IMG/VR virus record: IMGVR_UViG_3300005613_000208
Span: 1 to 36,197 of that record
Strand: one strand, 5' to 3'
Length of the DNA stretch: 36,197 nucleotides
Origin: a virus
The notes under the pieces were generated by a model, which saw only the letters and a program-made list of their open reading frames with translations, was not told the origin of the DNA and did not search any database. Both the position numbers and the translations under genes were made by a program. Below, one piece after another: positions 6,916 through 13,764 of the stretch; the first letter of the stretch is position 1; each line of letters begins with the position of its first letter.

Positions 6916-7572
6916 CTATACGTTAATCATGAATGTATCTATCCAATTCTCAATTACCTGAATGTGTTCTTTCATGTCTTTTATATCGCGCTCATCCATG
7001 CCACCTATAATGTATAGTGGGTCATACTTTTCCATTTGCTGTGTAAGTTCTTTAAATGCACCTTTAAGATGTATAGCTTTTGCAAATCCTTCAGGTTTTG
7101 GACTACTTAATATTGATCGCTTACCTTGTTCAGCAAGTGCAGTAATCGTTGGCGGATTTTTGCTTTCTACTTGTGCATCAAACTTATCTTCAGGTACGTT
7201 GGCCAGACGAACGGCGGTTAATTGTTGTCGCTCCGATAATCCGGCATCTTCAGCTACTTGGCGTTGTGATAACCTGCCATCGTTAGCGTCGGTAGGTTGA
7301 ATATCAGTTCTCTTGCCACTTGCATCGAACTGTTTAAGCAATTCACCGGCGCGTCTGTATGCCCTGGCCTGTATTCGCTTCGCCAGCTTATACATTGTTT
7401 CGTCGTTAGCTTGCTTCCAGTAAGAAGCAAGGGCAGCCATTTTATCTGACCACTCCTTGCATTCATCAACGTTATTGCATTGCTGTAAAGCTGTTATTGC
7501 ATTGCTGTATATTTGCGGCAATGCGGCTTTATTCGTTTCAATACGTTGTAATATCAATGAACTTTCTTTCAT
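6916..7572 (-). CDS. ParB/KorB-like helix-turn-helix protein
   Basis: This 218-residue protein has an N-terminal helical region (residues 1-75), a basic AYRRAGELLKQ segment near 72, and a clear helix-turn-helix (LSQRQVAEDAGLSERQQL, near residues 100-117). An ALAEQGKR segment and a helical C-terminus follow. The middle resembles the DNA-binding part of ParB/KorB-like and related phage proteins. The full ParB CTPase motif is not seen, so partitioning is not implied. It lies at the head of the early operon just before the replication protein, so a role in replication control or gene regulation is likely. It is joined to its upstream neighbour by an ATGA overlap. Confidence 0.6.
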   Translation of the reverse strand: MKESSLILQRIETNKAALPQIYSNAITALQQCNNVDECKEWSDKMAALASYWKQANDETMYKLAKRIQARAYRRAGELLKQFDASGKRTDIQPTDANDGRLSQRQVAEDAGLSERQQLTAVRLANVPEDKFDAQVESKNPPTITALAEQGKRSILSSPKPEGFAKAIHLKGAFKELTQQMEKYDPLYIIGGMDERDIKDMKEHIQVIENWIDTFMINV

Positions 7573-8018
7573 ACTGTAAATAGTGTTGTAACCATTGCAT
7601 CAAATGCTTCCATCTCTTCTCCATGCTTTATCATCCCTCTGCCCTTACTTTTAAGCCTTAGCGCAATTTGTTGACGTTCTTTTGATGTTGTTTCGTAAAT
7701 GTAAACACATTTCCTTTCCCCATCGCGATCTACAAAATAATGCGACTGAAGATATTCCCAACCTTTAATCACTTGCTGATTTGGGTCACCTTGCTTCTCT
7801 GGATTATCGTAATTTTTGGTAAGAAAACGTATTACATTTTCTTTTATGTATCCGTATGTGCAAAACCTATGCAACAAAGCATCTTTATTTACTTCGTGGT
7901 CGTAGTCGTCACAAATGTCTTGAGCAATCACGTCGGCAACAAGTGATTGCTTTTTATCAACATAGTAATTTACCTTTGATGATATTAAATCTGTAAGTAT
8001 TTTCTTTTCATTTTTCAT
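7569..8018 (-). CDS. Hypothetical protein, first large gene of early operon
   Basis: This 149-residue protein starts MKNEKKILTDLISSKVNYYV. The ATG at 8018 is preferred to a TTG two codons earlier. The N-terminal half is helical and acidic, with a GYIKENVIRFLTKNY segment near 58. The C-terminal half (YLQSHYFVDRDGERKCVYIY, near residue 90) looks like a small beta unit, followed by a KERQQIALRLKSKGRGM helix. I do not recognise the family. It is coupled to the ParB-like gene and could be a partner or regulator of it. Confidence 0.6.
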   Translation of the reverse strand: MKNEKKILTDLISSKVNYYVDKKQSLVADVIAQDICDDYDHEVNKDALLHRFCTYGYIKENVIRFLTKNYDNPEKQGDPNQQVIKGWEYLQSHYFVDRDGERKCVYIYETTSKERQQIALRLKSKGRGMIKHGEEMEAFDAMVTTLFTV

Positions 8019-8071
8019 ATACAAGTATTTATAATTAATCTTTAATTCTTATTATCAACAAACTTCCTTAA

Positions 8072-8173
8072 TTAGTATAGCCATTCCTCTTTACGGATAA
8101 GATTGCATAATTCTTCGCACTGATCCATCAGATGTTCACTTTCAAAATGCTCGCTTAATTCGTCAATATTCAT
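8072..8173 (-). CDS. Possible 33-residue acidic peptide
   Basis: A short frame reads MNIDELSEHFESEHLMDQCE and ends RKEEWLY. It starts only 16 bases after the stem of a terminator-like hairpin, so it would need either read-through or its own promoter. A TAATTTTG box lies just upstream, too close to the start to be a normal -7 element. Coding is possible but weakly supported. Confidence 0.3.
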   Translation of the reverse strand: MNIDELSEHFESEHLMDQCEELCNLIRKEEWLY

Positions 8174-8179
8174 AGCACA

Positions 8180-8224
8180 AAATTAAAAAGGGCGGTCATC
8201 CAGTAGCACAGAGATCGACCGCCC
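8180..8224 (-). terminator. Rho-independent terminator after HTH gene
   Basis: On the minus strand an 8-bp perfect GC-rich stem (8217-8224 with 8190-8197, GGGCGGTC/GACCGCCC) is followed by TTTTTAATTT. The loop is 19 bases, longer than usual. It lies 89 bases past the stop of the gene at 8313-8510 and separates that gene from the early operon. Confidence 0.7.
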
Positions 8225-8273
8225 GTATAAAAAATCAAAAAGATGAATCCAAGTATTGAAACCGTGCTACTGG
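8190..8273 (-). other. Terminator with loop complementary to upstream RNA
   Basis: The loop of the hairpin holds CCAGTAGCAC (8200-8209), and its perfect 10-base complement GTGCTACTGG lies at 8264-8273, upstream in the minus-strand RNA. The two pairings are compatible only as an H-type pseudoknot, or else they compete. This could modulate termination. Short motifs GAATCCAA (8245-8252) and TATTGAA (8254-8260) lie between and recur in the element at 8598-8700. The function is inferred from pairing only. Confidence 0.4.
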
Positions 8274-8312
8274 TATGCTGCAATATATGGAAACTACTTG
8301 ATATATGCAATG

Positions 8313-8510
8313 TCATTGCAAAATATATTTAGCTACCCTCTTTCCGGTATGCGTTTCTATAATTTCGGTTTTTATCTTTAATCCCTGATCGCGTAGGTTT
8401 GCGATCCTGGCAGATAAGCGGAAGCAGTCATAACGCGACAATGCCTCTAACGCGGTTATACTTCTGCCTTTTTCAAGATGCTCCTTAATTAATTGATTTT
8501 GTGATTTCAT
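8313..8510 (-). CDS. Winged helix-turn-helix protein, HTH_39-like
   Basis: This 65-residue protein is a single small winged helix. It has NQLIKEHLEKGRSITALEAL, then DCFRLSARIANLRDQG as recognition helix, and a beta wing ending RVAKYIL. This is the pattern of the HTH_39 family often found in phages and prophages. It stands alone between two terminator-like hairpins in the control region, so it is probably a regulator or a DNA-binding accessory. A 7-base perfect inverted repeat (8306-8312 with 8314-8320) overlaps its stop codon. Confidence 0.75.
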   Translation of the reverse strand: MKSQNQLIKEHLEKGRSITALEALSRYDCFRLSARIANLRDQGLKIKTEIIETHTGKRVAKYILQ

Positions 8511-8521
8511 CTATTTGTTCG

Positions 8522-8560
8522 TTTTAAAAAAGCCGGCTACTTGCGTATGCGTTCACCGGC
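8522..8560 (-). terminator. Rho-independent terminator
   Basis: On the minus strand GCCGG pairs with CCGGC (8556-8560 with 8532-8536), with one extra G-T pair inside. TTTTTTAAAA follows directly. The loop of about 17 bases is long. It sits just before the start of the HTH gene at 8510 and would end transcripts from the ribbon-helix-helix gene. Confidence 0.5.
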
Positions 8561-8597
8561 ACCCTAGAAATATGAGAAAGGTGTATGTGCTAAAAAA

Positions 8598-8700
8598 GAC
8601 GGGACCACAACCAAAACCAGAATCCAAACAATCACTAAAAGTTAATAAAAATATTGAAGTATAGAAGAAAATTACCGGCCCCGTCCGCCACTACTTTTAG
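8598..8700 (-). other. Structured 3' region after RHH gene
   Basis: GACGGGACC (8598-8606) pairs with GGCCCCGTC (8677-8685), 8 of 9 bases, around a 70-base loop; on the minus strand six T follow the stem. CTAAAAGT (8635-8642), inside the loop, is perfectly complementary to ACTTTTAG (8693-8700) outside it. This repeats the pseudoknot layout of 8190-8273. GAATCCAA (8620-8627) and TATTGAA (8652-8658) are shared with that element. A 30-codon plus-strand frame here (8572-8664) has no supporting signal. Confidence 0.35.
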
Positions 8701-8720
8701 CGGCTACTCATGAACAAAAA

Positions 8721-8894
8721 TTATTCACTCTTTGCTTGTTTATTGTAACGTTCCTGAATAAGTTCTACTATCAATTCAGTGCGGGTTACTTTGCGTTGTC
8801 TTTCCTCTGATAGTTTTTTAACCAAAGTGTCTATCTGGTTGTGAATCCGCTTATCTACCAAAAAGCCTATGTGTTTTTGTTTCATTTTTATCAT
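8721..8894 (-). CDS. Ribbon-helix-helix DNA-binding protein
   Basis: This 57-residue frame (54 if the ATG at 8885 is used) reads KQKHIGFLVDKRIHNQIDTL at the start and RKVTRTELIVELIQERY at the end. A short strand, then a helix, turn and helix starting at the Thr-Arg-Thr-Glu turn, is the Arc/MetJ/CopG fold. Such proteins bind DNA as dimers and are usually repressors. It is divergent from the ERF operon, with 103 bases between the two starts, so control of the shared promoter region is likely. It is followed by two terminator-like hairpins. Confidence 0.75.
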   Translation of the reverse strand: MIKMKQKHIGFLVDKRIHNQIDTLVKKLSEERQRKVTRTELIVELIQERYNKQAKSE

Positions 8895-8904
8895 GTTTGC
8901 GACT

Positions 8905-8980
8905 GCAATATACGGCTATTTATATTATTTGCAAATTCTTGATTAATATTTTTGTAATTAAATTATTTAACGTACATTGC
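8905..8980. promoter_or_regulatory. Divergent promoter region between RHH and ERF genes
   Basis: On the minus strand TTTG (8932-8935), 19 bases, then TATATTGC (8905-8912) approximates the Bacteroidota pattern TTTG-N19-TAnnTTTG, 10 bases before the RHH start. On the plus strand TATTTTTG (8947-8954) is a perfect TAnnTTTG, but its only upstream TTTG is 15 bases away. TACATTGC (8973-8980), 17 bases before the ERF start, is a second candidate, with TTG 18 bases upstream. The region is A/T-rich. The choice between boxes is uncertain. Confidence 0.4.
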
Positions 8981-8997
8981 AATCAAATTAGTAAACA

Positions 8998-9579
8998 ATG
9001 TCAGATAATATTTACACTAAACTTTTAGCAGTTCAGACCGAACTTAAAGCACCGAAGAATCAATACAATTCCTTTGGTAAGTACAAATACCGATCATGCG
9101 AGGATATTTTAGAAGCAGTGAAGCCATTATTGAAAAAATATGGCATTTCTATGCGAATATGCAATAATATAGAAACGCATGGGAATCGGATATATGTGCG
9201 AAGCGATGTTGTTTTGCGCAACATTGATGTCAGTGATGACCAAGTAATTGACCAACACAATATTATAAGCACCAATGCCTATGCTCGCGAGCCGGAAAGC
9301 CGCAAAGGCATGGACGATTCGCAAATAACAGGCAGTTGTATTAGTTACGCAAATAAATACGCGCTAAGCAATTTGTTTCTACTGGACGATACTAAAGACG
9401 CGGATCACGATAAAATTTCGCAAAACGCAGTGAATGACGAAATAAACGAATTGATCATAGAAATGCGCGGTTGCACATCTATAAAAGAACTGGAAGCGCA
9501 CTACAAAGCTAATGAATCATTCGTGAAGGAACACGGACTGATTGACTATTACGCAAAGAAAAGAAAAATGTTATCATGA
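8998..9579 (+). CDS. erf: ERF-family single-strand annealing protein
   Basis: This 193-residue protein matches the ERF family. It has YNSFGKYKYRSCEDILEAV near residue 22, the PLLKKYGISM segment near 42, and the diagnostic KGMDDSQITGSCISYANKYA at about 102-121, followed by LFLLDDTKDAD. ERF proteins form rings on single-stranded DNA and anneal complementary strands, supporting recombination-dependent replication and circularisation. The C-terminal third is helical and family-specific. It heads the plus-strand operon and overlaps the next gene by ATGA. No Shine-Dalgarno is seen before the ATG. Confidence 0.9.
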   Translation: MSDNIYTKLLAVQTELKAPKNQYNSFGKYKYRSCEDILEAVKPLLKKYGISMRICNNIETHGNRIYVRSDVVLRNIDVSDDQVIDQHNIISTNAYAREPESRKGMDDSQITGSCISYANKYALSNLFLLDDTKDADHDKISQNAVNDEINELIIEMRGCTSIKELEAHYKANESFVKEHGLIDYYAKKRKMLS

Positions 9580-10139
9580 CAACCTTCAGCCAATTACTGA
9601 TAAAATTAAATGCTTGTGATGAGTCTATTGTATGGGCGGGGGATAGAACCATCGAGGAAGTAGTCAATGACTGTCATCGTGGTGACTGGCTGCTGTGGCT
9701 GGCTAAATATATAGAGATTGACCACCGCAAACTGACACTTGCAAAAGCACATTGCGCTAATACAGTTCGGGGTCTAATGAAAGATCAACGCAGCATAAAG
9801 GCCGTAGATACAGCTATTGCATACGGGGAAGGGAAGGCAACTGAAAAAAAATTAAGAAATGCTGCTGATGTTTCTGCTGCTGCTGCTTATGCTTCTGCTG
9901 CTGCTGCTGATGCTGCTTATGCTTCTGCTGCTTATGCTGCTGCTTATGCTGCTGCTTATGCTTCTGCTGCTAATGTTTCTGCTGCTGCTGCTGCTTATGC
10001 TGCTGCTTATTCTGCTGCTGCTTATTCTGCTTATGCTTATGCTGGTGCAAAAAAAGAAAATAGACAGCAAACTGCTGATATATGTCGCAAGTACATTGGG
10101 CAAGATATTATTGATAAGGTAAATGAATTATTAAAATGA
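9576..10139 (+). CDS. Ala/Tyr-repeat protein, Imm5-like family candidate
   Basis: This 187-residue protein has an N-terminal part (residues 1-95) with ACDESIVWAGDRTIEEVVND, then GDWLLWLAKYIEI, then a helix with AHCANTVRG. A 62-residue stretch (96-157) made almost only of Ala, Tyr and Ser follows, and the protein ends in a basic helical tail (QQTADICRKYIGQDIIDKVN). This arrangement of a cysteine/tryptophan start, a GDWLLWL helix and an AAAY-rich helical repeat matches what I recall of the Imm5-like putative immunity proteins of phages and bacteria, whose function is not known. The repeat probably forms a long helix or helical stack. It is coupled to ERF by ATGA. Confidence 0.6.
   Translation: MTTFSQLLIKLNACDESIVWAGDRTIEEVVNDCHRGDWLLWLAKYIEIDHRKLTLAKAHCANTVRGLMKDQRSIKAVDTAIAYGEGKATEKKLRNAADVSAAAAYASAAAADAAYASAAYAAAYAAAYASAANVSAAAAAYAAAYSAAAYSAYAYAGAKKENRQQTADICRKYIGQDIIDKVNELLK
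9861..10046 (+). repeat. Low-complexity repeat, all codons NNT
   Basis: Sixty-two codons in a row end in T: GCT for Ala, TAT for Tyr, TCT for Ser, with a few GAT, AAT, GTT and GGT. The main unit is GCTGCTTATGCT with variants. The rest of the gene uses mixed third bases, so the stretch appears to have grown by slippage. Long open frames on the other strand and in the second plus-strand frame are side effects of the repeat. Confidence 0.9.
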
Positions 10140-10516
10140 AAGGTAAAGATTATATAGTATACATTCCGGACAACATTATGAATGACCTGGAACGCTGGCA
10201 CAATGAACGCGGAGGAGATTCCGGATGGACAAAACCACAAATTATACTTAGCTCATTAGGTTTATACTGGTATCAAAATCGAAAGGATGAAATATGGGCA
10301 AAATATTACGGCCCTGGGGGATCTGAAAATTATCCGGAATATACGCGTGCTATTGAATTACTACGCCGTAAAGAGACAAAGCTAAACGACCCAATGATAG
10401 ATGAACTTGAAAGGTTGTGGAAGTTAAAAGAAAATAATGCGAGGAATACAGATTGGGAAAATGGGCCAGACGATCATAGGCTATATCCAGAAAACAATAA
10501 AGATTTAAAAATATGA
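10136..10516 (+). CDS. Hypothetical phage protein
   Basis: This 126-residue protein starts MKGKDYIVYIPDNIMNDLER. It then has a GWTKPQIILSSLGLYWYQNR segment near residue 31, a helical middle (AIELLRRKETK) and a hydrophilic tail. The first 45 residues could be a ribbon-helix-helix-like unit, a strand followed by helices, but this is weak. It is linked by ATGA junctions to both neighbours in the recombination operon. No family was recognised. Confidence 0.6.
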   Translation: MKGKDYIVYIPDNIMNDLERWHNERGGDSGWTKPQIILSSLGLYWYQNRKDEIWAKYYGPGGSENYPEYTRAIELLRRKETKLNDPMIDELERLWKLKENNARNTDWENGPDDHRLYPENNKDLKI

Positions 10517-11103
10517 GTAGAAGAACTTACAACGACATAAGCCGAGTGTTTACCTTTATTCGAAATGTTACAGATCATAAACGCGAACAGCTTGACTTAA
10601 AAGTCGCTGATGTATATAAGCTAAATCCAGGTGCTTATATAAAAAACTTCATGAGCGGCGAAAATAACGGCAAAGATTCTGCGAACGCGCTGATGAAGTG
10701 GACAGATACCAAAATTGAAATGCAATACAATGACCGTGAAACCCAAGTTAATAGCATTGACGACATTGTAGATTATTGTCGTGATTTTATAAACGAAAAA
10801 ATAAGCACGTCAAAGCTAAGTAAAGTAAAGGCAGCTGATGATTTAAAAATTGCGCGATCCTTATTTATTCGATTTACTAATTACAAGAGCGAATCGGTTA
10901 ACGTATCCACTAAAATAATGAAGAGGTATGGTCTAAAATTAGTTTGCGAAAGTCCATGGAATAACGAAATAGGTGCGGATATTCGGCATAAACGTATGAT
11001 GCGATATCGGAAAAAGAAGCAGACCGAAGCAAAGTTAAAAGAACAATATGTATCTGAATACAAAAAAGAGATTAAAGAACGTCTAAAAAAACTTTGGCCA
11101 TGA
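10513..11103 (+). CDS. Hypothetical basic protein
   Basis: This 196-residue, strongly basic, mainly helical protein starts MSRRTYNDISRVFTFIRNV. The C-terminal 45 residues (from RHKRMMRYRKKKQTEAK) are a highly charged helix that could bind nucleic acid or form a coiled coil. No enzyme motif was seen. Overlaps of four bases at each side place it in the ERF operon, so it may serve replication or recombination, but that is only context. Confidence 0.6.
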   Translation: MSRRTYNDISRVFTFIRNVTDHKREQLDLKVADVYKLNPGAYIKNFMSGENNGKDSANALMKWTDTKIEMQYNDRETQVNSIDDIVDYCRDFINEKISTSKLSKVKAADDLKIARSLFIRFTNYKSESVNVSTKIMKRYGLKLVCESPWNNEIGADIRHKRMMRYRKKKQTEAKLKEQYVSEYKKEIKERLKKLWP

Positions 11104-11357
11104 GTAAACAACACCAAACTATTATGCGCAGACTTAACGCGCTAATTGCATACGCTAGGACACATAATATAAATCTGGCAATCATTACGGAAAACGATAA
11201 CGGCTCTATGCACACCGAATGGACTGGAGATGATGAATGGGCTATTGATGGTGGCGAATACCTTACTGCTGTAGCCGATGACGCATTTCACGACAAATTA
11301 TATTATGTTGACGATTTATTAGATACAATATTTGATAACGAAAATAAAGAATTATGA
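11100..11357 (+). CDS. Small acidic hypothetical protein
   Basis: This 85-residue protein starts at the ATG at 11100, which overlaps the preceding TGA; a TTG two codons earlier is less likely. The start is basic and helical (MSKQHQTIMRRLNALIAYAR). The remainder is acidic, with WTGDDEWAIDGGEYLTAVAD and an acidic tail. It is not recognised. The strongly negative surface is of the kind seen in some DNA-mimic proteins, but nothing else supports that. Confidence 0.55.
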   Translation: MSKQHQTIMRRLNALIAYARTHNINLAIITENDNGSMHTEWTGDDEWAIDGGEYLTAVADDAFHDKLYYVDDLLDTIFDNENKEL

Positions 11358-11524
11358 TACAAGCACAAATATTTACCAAATGTGTGCATGAATTGCCGCA
11401 TTATGATGGTCTCTTTTGGGTACGCTTAAAAGACGGTTGCAAAACTATAGCGAGCTACAACACACATTCCAAATCTTTTGACGTGCGCGGTGTCACATCT
11501 TGGGCAGAAATAGAAAACGATTAA
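11354..11524 (+). CDS. Small hypothetical protein
   Basis: This 56-residue frame reads MIQAQIFTKCVHELPHYDGL onward and ends VTSWAEIEND. The beta-rich pattern with a final (V/I)T-W motif distantly recalls the DUF551 proteins near the right end, but the match is too short to assign. The ATG overlaps the TGA of the gene before it, and the next gene starts two bases after its stop, which supports translation. Confidence 0.5.
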   Translation: MIQAQIFTKCVHELPHYDGLFWVRLKDGCKTIASYNTHSKSFDVRGVTSWAEIEND

Positions 11525-11525
11525 T

Positions 11526-11957
11526 ATGCGCTTGTATTACCACGGCAAAGTACAGGACGGCAAGATCATTCTTCCCCGTAACCGGATGCAAAAAGAATTG
11601 CCGCAAGTCTTCGAAGGTAAGCCGATACGCATTACAGTAGAGCAGAACAAGGTAAAGCGCAGCGACCAGCAGAATAGGTACTACTGGGGAGTGGTGCTGC
11701 CGTTCGTCCGTGACGGGTTTATAGATCTTGGCAACAATTTACAGCGCAATGGAGAAAGCATTATACTTATCCATAAGCTGATGAAAAATAAGTTCCTTGA
11801 CAATGGTATCGCAATAGCTGACGTAAACGGAGAAGTACACGCAACGGAACCAACTACAAGCACACTGAACAAAGAGGATTTTAGCGCATACGTTGAGCAG
11901 ATTAAACAATGGGCGCACGAATATTTAAACATATACATACCTGACGCAAATGAATAA
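11526..11957 (+). CDS. NinB-like recombination protein
   Basis: This 143-residue protein carries an N-terminal beta region with KVQDGKIILPRNR, then KPIRITVEQNKVKRSDQQNR near residue 41, followed by YYWGVVLPFVRDG. The last 25 residues form a helix with QIKQWAHEYLNIYIP. RS-x-Q-QN-x-YYWG followed by a long helix is seen in phage proteins related to NinB/Orf, which bind single-stranded DNA and help recombination. The position in the ERF operon agrees. Assignment rests on this motif, so it is moderate. Confidence 0.5.
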   Translation: MRLYYHGKVQDGKIILPRNRMQKELPQVFEGKPIRITVEQNKVKRSDQQNRYYWGVVLPFVRDGFIDLGNNLQRNGESIILIHKLMKNKFLDNGIAIADVNGEVHATEPTTSTLNKEDFSAYVEQIKQWAHEYLNIYIPDANE

Positions 11958-12153
11958 AACATACGACAAAGAAGGTACGATAGATATAACATTCGGTATC
12001 TCAAATAGCTTTTTTGGCGAATCTAGATTTATTGACATTGAAAGCCGATCAGCGAATAGTCTAGAATTAAGCAATCAAGATCTTATATATGTGCTTAAAA
12101 TGGCTGTACTTAAATTAGAGAAATCACAAAACATACGAAATGAAACCACTTAG
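11950..12153 (+). CDS. Small hypothetical protein
   Basis: This 67-residue protein starts MNKTYDKEGTIDITFGISNS. An N-terminal beta-rich half is followed by a helix near residue 45 (SNQDLIYVLKMAVLKLEKS). It overlaps the NinB-like gene by 8 bases and the acyltransferase gene by 14 bases. The family was not recognised. Confidence 0.5.
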   Translation: MNKTYDKEGTIDITFGISNSFFGESRFIDIESRSANSLELSNQDLIYVLKMAVLKLEKSQNIRNETT

Positions 12154-12664
12154 CAGAAGCGAAATAAAGCGGCTTTACCCTGGCAATGAAATAGACCGCA
12201 CGGCAATTATATATCCCGGCGTAACTATTGGCAAAAATAACTATATAGGGCCGCAGTGTATCATAGGAGGCTCGGCAGAAAAGATAGGATTCTTCGACAA
12301 AGTAGGACGCGTTTACATTGGCGATAATAACCGCTTCACCAAGCAAGTAACAATTGATAGCGGCACCACACTTATAACAAAGATAGGTAGCGACTGCATA
12401 ATGCTAAAGAATGCACACATAGGACACGACGCGTCGATACAGGACAACTGTATACTATCCTGCAACGTTATTATAGGTGGTTGGTGCACGGTTGAAGAAA
12501 ATGTAGGTTTTGGAATAGGTGCAATGACTCAAGATAGAACAACTGTACGACATCGTTGTTATATCGGCATGGGGTGCGTATATTTAAAAAGCACAGAAGC
12601 CGCGCCAGGTATGACATACGTTGGCAATCCGGCTGTCATATTAGGTAAGAATAAGAAGTATTAA
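12140..12664 (+). CDS. Left-handed beta-helix acyltransferase (LpxA-like)
   Basis: This 174-residue protein consists of hexapeptide repeats: TAIIYPGVTIGKNNYIGPQC near residue 19, then VYIGDNNRF, TKIGSDCIMLKNAHIGHDA, IQDNCILSCNVIIGGWCTVEE and CYIGMGCVYLK. It ends with a TYVGNPAVILGK close, as in UDP-sugar acyltransferases. AHIGHD contains the His expected at the active site of LpxA-type enzymes. The length is shorter than LpxA (about 260) because the C-terminal helical part is missing. The acceptor is unknown. Lipid A precursors, surface sugars or phage nucleotides are possible. It is unusual inside a recombination operon. Confidence 0.75.
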   Translation: MKPLSRSEIKRLYPGNEIDRTAIIYPGVTIGKNNYIGPQCIIGGSAEKIGFFDKVGRVYIGDNNRFTKQVTIDSGTTLITKIGSDCIMLKNAHIGHDASIQDNCILSCNVIIGGWCTVEENVGFGIGAMTQDRTTVRHRCYIGMGCVYLKSTEAAPGMTYVGNPAVILGKNKKY

Positions 12665-12666
12665 TA

Positions 12667-12930
12667 ATGAATGAAATAAAAAAAGCAGGTGTTCATGTTA
12701 CGTCTTTTGAAGTGAAAGTAACAGAAGGCCATCAGGACAAAATAGTAGTCAATAGCGACCCTTTAAACTATGAAGTAATAGACGGGCCTAAAGAACCTTA
12801 TGTAGTTAATATTTTTATTAATGGTATTTATACCGAACGGGATTATGGGCCGCAAGTAGAGAAAAAGATAAAAGATAAATTATCAAAATACCTTGCTAAA
12901 AAACTAATGGACTACGACGTAGGCTCGTAG
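12667..12930 (+). CDS. Small hypothetical protein
   Basis: This 87-residue protein is the last gene of the plus-strand operon, with a beta-rich start (AGVHVTSFEVKVTEGHQD) and a Lys-rich C-terminal helix (EKKIKDKLSKYLAKKLMDYD). It is not recognised. Its 3' end overlaps the 3' end of the convergent metallophosphoesterase gene by 19 bases, so no terminator lies between the two operons. Confidence 0.5.
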   Translation: MNEIKKAGVHVTSFEVKVTEGHQDKIVVNSDPLNYEVIDGPKEPYVVNIFINGIYTERDYGPQVEKKIKDKLSKYLAKKLMDYDVGS

Positions 12931-13763
12931 CTAATTTCTATGTATGCTTTTCCGTTACTTCTTTTTGTGTTTAGTGAAATCCACCATCCAGCCATAGACT
13001 TTGGAAGCACTAACCTTTCAACAGCCCAACCTCCTTCTTGAACAAATTCTTCTTTTAATGTTCCTACTTTTAAGTGAATTTGATCTTCGAGCTTTACTTC
13101 TCCGGTGTTTTTACTAATTCGGTAACGCGGCTGCTTGACAGACCAGTTGTCGTGCGTATGCCCTGTCACGATAATATCTGCATCTGGAGTTACTGCGCCG
13201 TGACGCATTACGCCAAGCACGCCTTTAGTTACTTGCCCGCCAAAAGCGCCATGATGCCAAAAAAGTGTTTTAGTACGTACATTCTGACCTTTATCATTCT
13301 GAAACTTTAGCAAGCAAAAACCATGATAACCCATGCGCTGTATTTTTGCTTCGCTCATAAAGTTAAGACGCTCTACAAGTCTTTCTAATACGTCAGTTTC
13401 TACCCACTTACGAACACTTGTTTCGTGATTCCCGTAACCCATAAACAGTATGTTTTTAGCATACGGTGCAAGCTTATCCGCAGCGTCGTTGATTACTAAA
13501 TCAATGTAATTGCCTTGATTGTACTCAGGCCGGATACCATCTTTACTTCTACGCTTATCGCCTGTTCCATTCATTAAACAAAAAAAGTCGCCTATAAATA
13601 TTACATATGCGTTATCCTCTTTTGCCTGATCCATCAACTTAAAAAATAAGTCCCGATTGCATTTCGGATTATCGAAGTGTACGTCTGGCATTACTAATAG
13701 CTTATGATTGCCATGCAATAGACGCGCTTCTAAACTCATGGGTGTTAGCTTTTTTATCTTCAT
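12912..13763 (-). CDS. Calcineurin-like metallophosphoesterase
   Basis: This 283-residue protein has every metal-binding motif of the family in order: DVHFDN near residue 27, GDFF near 58, GNHE near 110, HHGAF near 169 and TGHTHD near 200. The active site therefore looks complete. Family members act on DNA, cyclic nucleotides, dinucleotides or phosphoproteins. The substrate is not visible, and the C-terminal part (WAVERLVLPKSMAGWW) is phage-specific. It is the last gene of a three-gene minus-strand set with the spanin-like and DUF5675 genes. Possible roles are degradation of nucleotide second messengers or DNA end processing. Confidence 0.85.
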   Translation of the reverse strand: MKIKKLTPMSLEARLLHGNHKLLVMPDVHFDNPKCNRDLFFKLMDQAKEDNAYVIFIGDFFCLMNGTGDKRRSKDGIRPEYNQGNYIDLVINDAADKLAPYAKNILFMGYGNHETSVRKWVETDVLERLVERLNFMSEAKIQRMGYHGFCLLKFQNDKGQNVRTKTLFWHHGAFGGQVTKGVLGVMRHGAVTPDADIIVTGHTHDNWSVKQPRYRISKNTGEVKLEDQIHLKVGTLKEEFVQEGGWAVERLVLPKSMAGWWISLNTKRSNGKAYIEISYEPTS

Positions 13764-13764
13764 A

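Noticed and set aside
8178-8185. Perfect TAATTTTG (TAnnTTTG) box on the minus strand
   Set aside because: It lies four bases before the only possible start codon, has no TTG at the right distance, and overlaps the T-run of a terminator.
8572-8664. Thirty-codon plus-strand frame (MRKVYVLKKTGPQPKPESKQ)
   Set aside because: It has no promoter or coupling, lies among terminator-like structures of the other strand, and is too short to judge.
9861-10046. CRISPR-like repeat array
   Set aside because: The repeat is a coding trinucleotide pattern with no constant repeat and spacer lengths. No array or cas gene was seen elsewhere.
9852-10103. Long Ser/Ile/Arg-rich frame antisense to the Ala/Tyr repeat, and a Leu/Met-rich frame in another plus frame
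   Set aside because: Both are forced open by the GCT/TAT repeat, which contains no stop in these frames. They have no start signal and no independent domain.
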